A stretch of 7,107 nt of DNA from Ardenticatenia bacterium (GTDB lineage Bacteria; Chloroflexota; Anaerolineae; Aggregatilineales; Aggregatilineaceae), in the NCBI GenBank assembly GCA_026984385.1, contig JALSSH010000585.1, positions 1 through 7,107 on the forward strand, in the 5' to 3' direction. Both the position numbers and the translations under genes were made by a program. Below, piece by piece: positions 6,694-7,107 of this stretch; the stretch's first letter is position 1, and each line of letters begins with the position of its first letter. The notes under the pieces are model-generated. The model worked only from the letters and a program-made list of their open reading frames with translations. It made no database searches and had not been told where the DNA came from.

Positions 6694-6733
6694 GATGGCG
6701 GCGCAGGCGCCCCCTGTGCCGCCGTCTTGCTTT
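6694..6733 (+). terminator. Probable terminator of aor
   Basis: A 14-bp stem pairs 6694-6707 with 6713-6726 around a 5-nt loop, followed by a T-rich TTGCTTT (6727-6733). Two positions (6696/6724 and 6703/6717) are G-U wobbles in the plus-strand RNA but would be A-C mismatches in the minus-strand RNA, which assigns it to aor. It begins 24 nt after the aor stop. The T tract is interrupted, so efficiency is uncertain; an AAAAAA run at 6683-6688 might give weak activity in the other direction. Confidence 0.65.
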
Positions 6734-6740
6734 GTGCGCC

Positions 6741-6772
6741 AAAAGCACGACCAGGGCTTTTTCACCCTGGCC
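6741..6772 (-). terminator. Probable terminator of the sigma factor gene
   Basis: On the minus strand an 8-bp stem pairs 6772-6765 with 6756-6749 around the loop TGAAAAAG. It is followed by GTGC and a short TTTT (6744-6741). One pair is a G-U wobble on the minus strand but an A-C mismatch on the plus strand, which fits the sigma gene ending 34 nt upstream. The T tract is short and offset, so it is a modest terminator. Confidence 0.5.
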
Positions 6773-6806
6773 GTTGCAAGCTATTCGGTTGTGATGAGCT
6801 GATCGC

Positions 6807-7107
6807 TTAGCTGAGGTAGTCTCGCAGGTTGTGCGCCAAGCGTGGGTGTCGCAAGCGGCGCAGCGCCTCTTTTTCCAGTTGGCGGATGCGTTCGCGGCTC
6901 AGACCGAATTTGTTGGCGATCTCTTCCAACGTGTGCGGCTCTCCGCCGCCAAGCCCGAAGCGCAAGCGCAAAATATGGCTCTGGCGCGGCGTCAACTCGC
7001 TGAGCACTTCCTCAATGGTTTCTTGGAGCAAATGTTGAGTGGCGGCCTCAACCGGACTGGGTGAGTCTTGGTCTTCGATAAAGTCGCCGAACTCGCTATC
7101 CCCGTCG
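6807..7107 (-). CDS. rpoD: Primary-type sigma-70 factor, C-terminal part (5' partial)
   Basis: Only the last 99 codons are in the window; the frame is open to the window edge, so the gene starts beyond 7107. The first visible residues (G-D-F-I-E-D, then S-P-S-P-V-E-A-A) are the linker called region 3.2 in RpoD/SigA proteins. Region 4 follows: L-T-P-R-Q, L-R-L-R-F-G-L, then the helix-turn-helix with T-L-E-E-I-A and L-S-R-E-R-I-R-Q-L-E-K, which binds the -35 element, and R-R-L-R-H-P at the end of the domain. The final residues are N-L-R-D-Y-L-S. The close match to housekeeping sigma motifs points to a primary (or group 2) sigma factor and not an ECF type. Which of these it is cannot be decided without regions 1-2. 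It is convergent with aor, with 137 bp of non-coding DNA between the stop codons. Confidence 0.93.
   Translation of the reverse strand, partial: DGDSEFGDFIEDQDSPSPVEAATQHLLQETIEEVLSELTPRQSHILRLRFGLGGGEPHTLEEIANKFGLSRERIRQLEKEALRRLRHPRLAHNLRDYLS

Noticed and set aside
7029..7031. TTG at 7031 as the start of a small stand-alone region-4 protein
   Set aside because: The frame continues upstream to the window edge with a recognisable sigma region 3.2 linker, so this is the tail of a full-length sigma factor.

Overview
The window looks like ordinary chromosome of a GC-rich (about 60% by eye) anaerobic or facultative bacterium that uses ferredoxin-linked, tungsten/molybdenum-type redox chemistry. 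The style of the KorAB pair, the AOR-family enzyme and the primary-type sigma factor suggest Chloroflexota (Anaerolineae-like). That assignment is inference from protein resemblance only; the window has no rRNA or other taxonomic marker.

Layout. Positions 1-2590 hold korA (5' end cut by the window) and korB, co-transcribed with a 7-nt gap. They encode a 2-oxoacid:ferredoxin oxidoreductase of the fused gamma-alpha plus beta type, and a strong intrinsic terminator closes the unit at 2618-2649. A stand-alone tyrosine recombinase (2729-3739, +) follows, with its own extended -10 promoter. It converges on an ITPA/RdgB-type non-canonical purine NTP pyrophosphatase (3736-4305, -), and the two stop codons overlap by 4 bp. 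A 192-bp divergent intergenic region carries an imperfect inverted repeat and a likely promoter. It leads into a 723-residue AOR-family tungsten/molybdenum aldehyde:ferredoxin oxidoreductase (4498-6669, +). The window ends with the last 99 codons of a primary-type sigma-70 factor on the minus strand (6807-7107). Between AOR and the sigma gene lie two hairpins whose G-U pairs suggest one terminator for each gene.

Function. KorAB and the AOR both couple carbonyl or 2-oxoacid oxidation to low-potential electron carriers such as ferredoxin, so both could feed the same ferredoxin pool. They are separate transcription units with two unrelated genes between them. The pyrophosphatase is nucleotide-pool housekeeping and the sigma factor is core transcription. 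The recombinase has a complete catalytic set but no visible element around it.

No clearly new multi-gene system was found. The most unusual signals are protein-level. The AOR has its first three cluster cysteines as C-X3-C-X3-C instead of C-X2-C-X3-C, and Ser where the second pterin motif normally has Asp. The pyrophosphatase has Met in place of the base-contacting His of the S-H-R motif.
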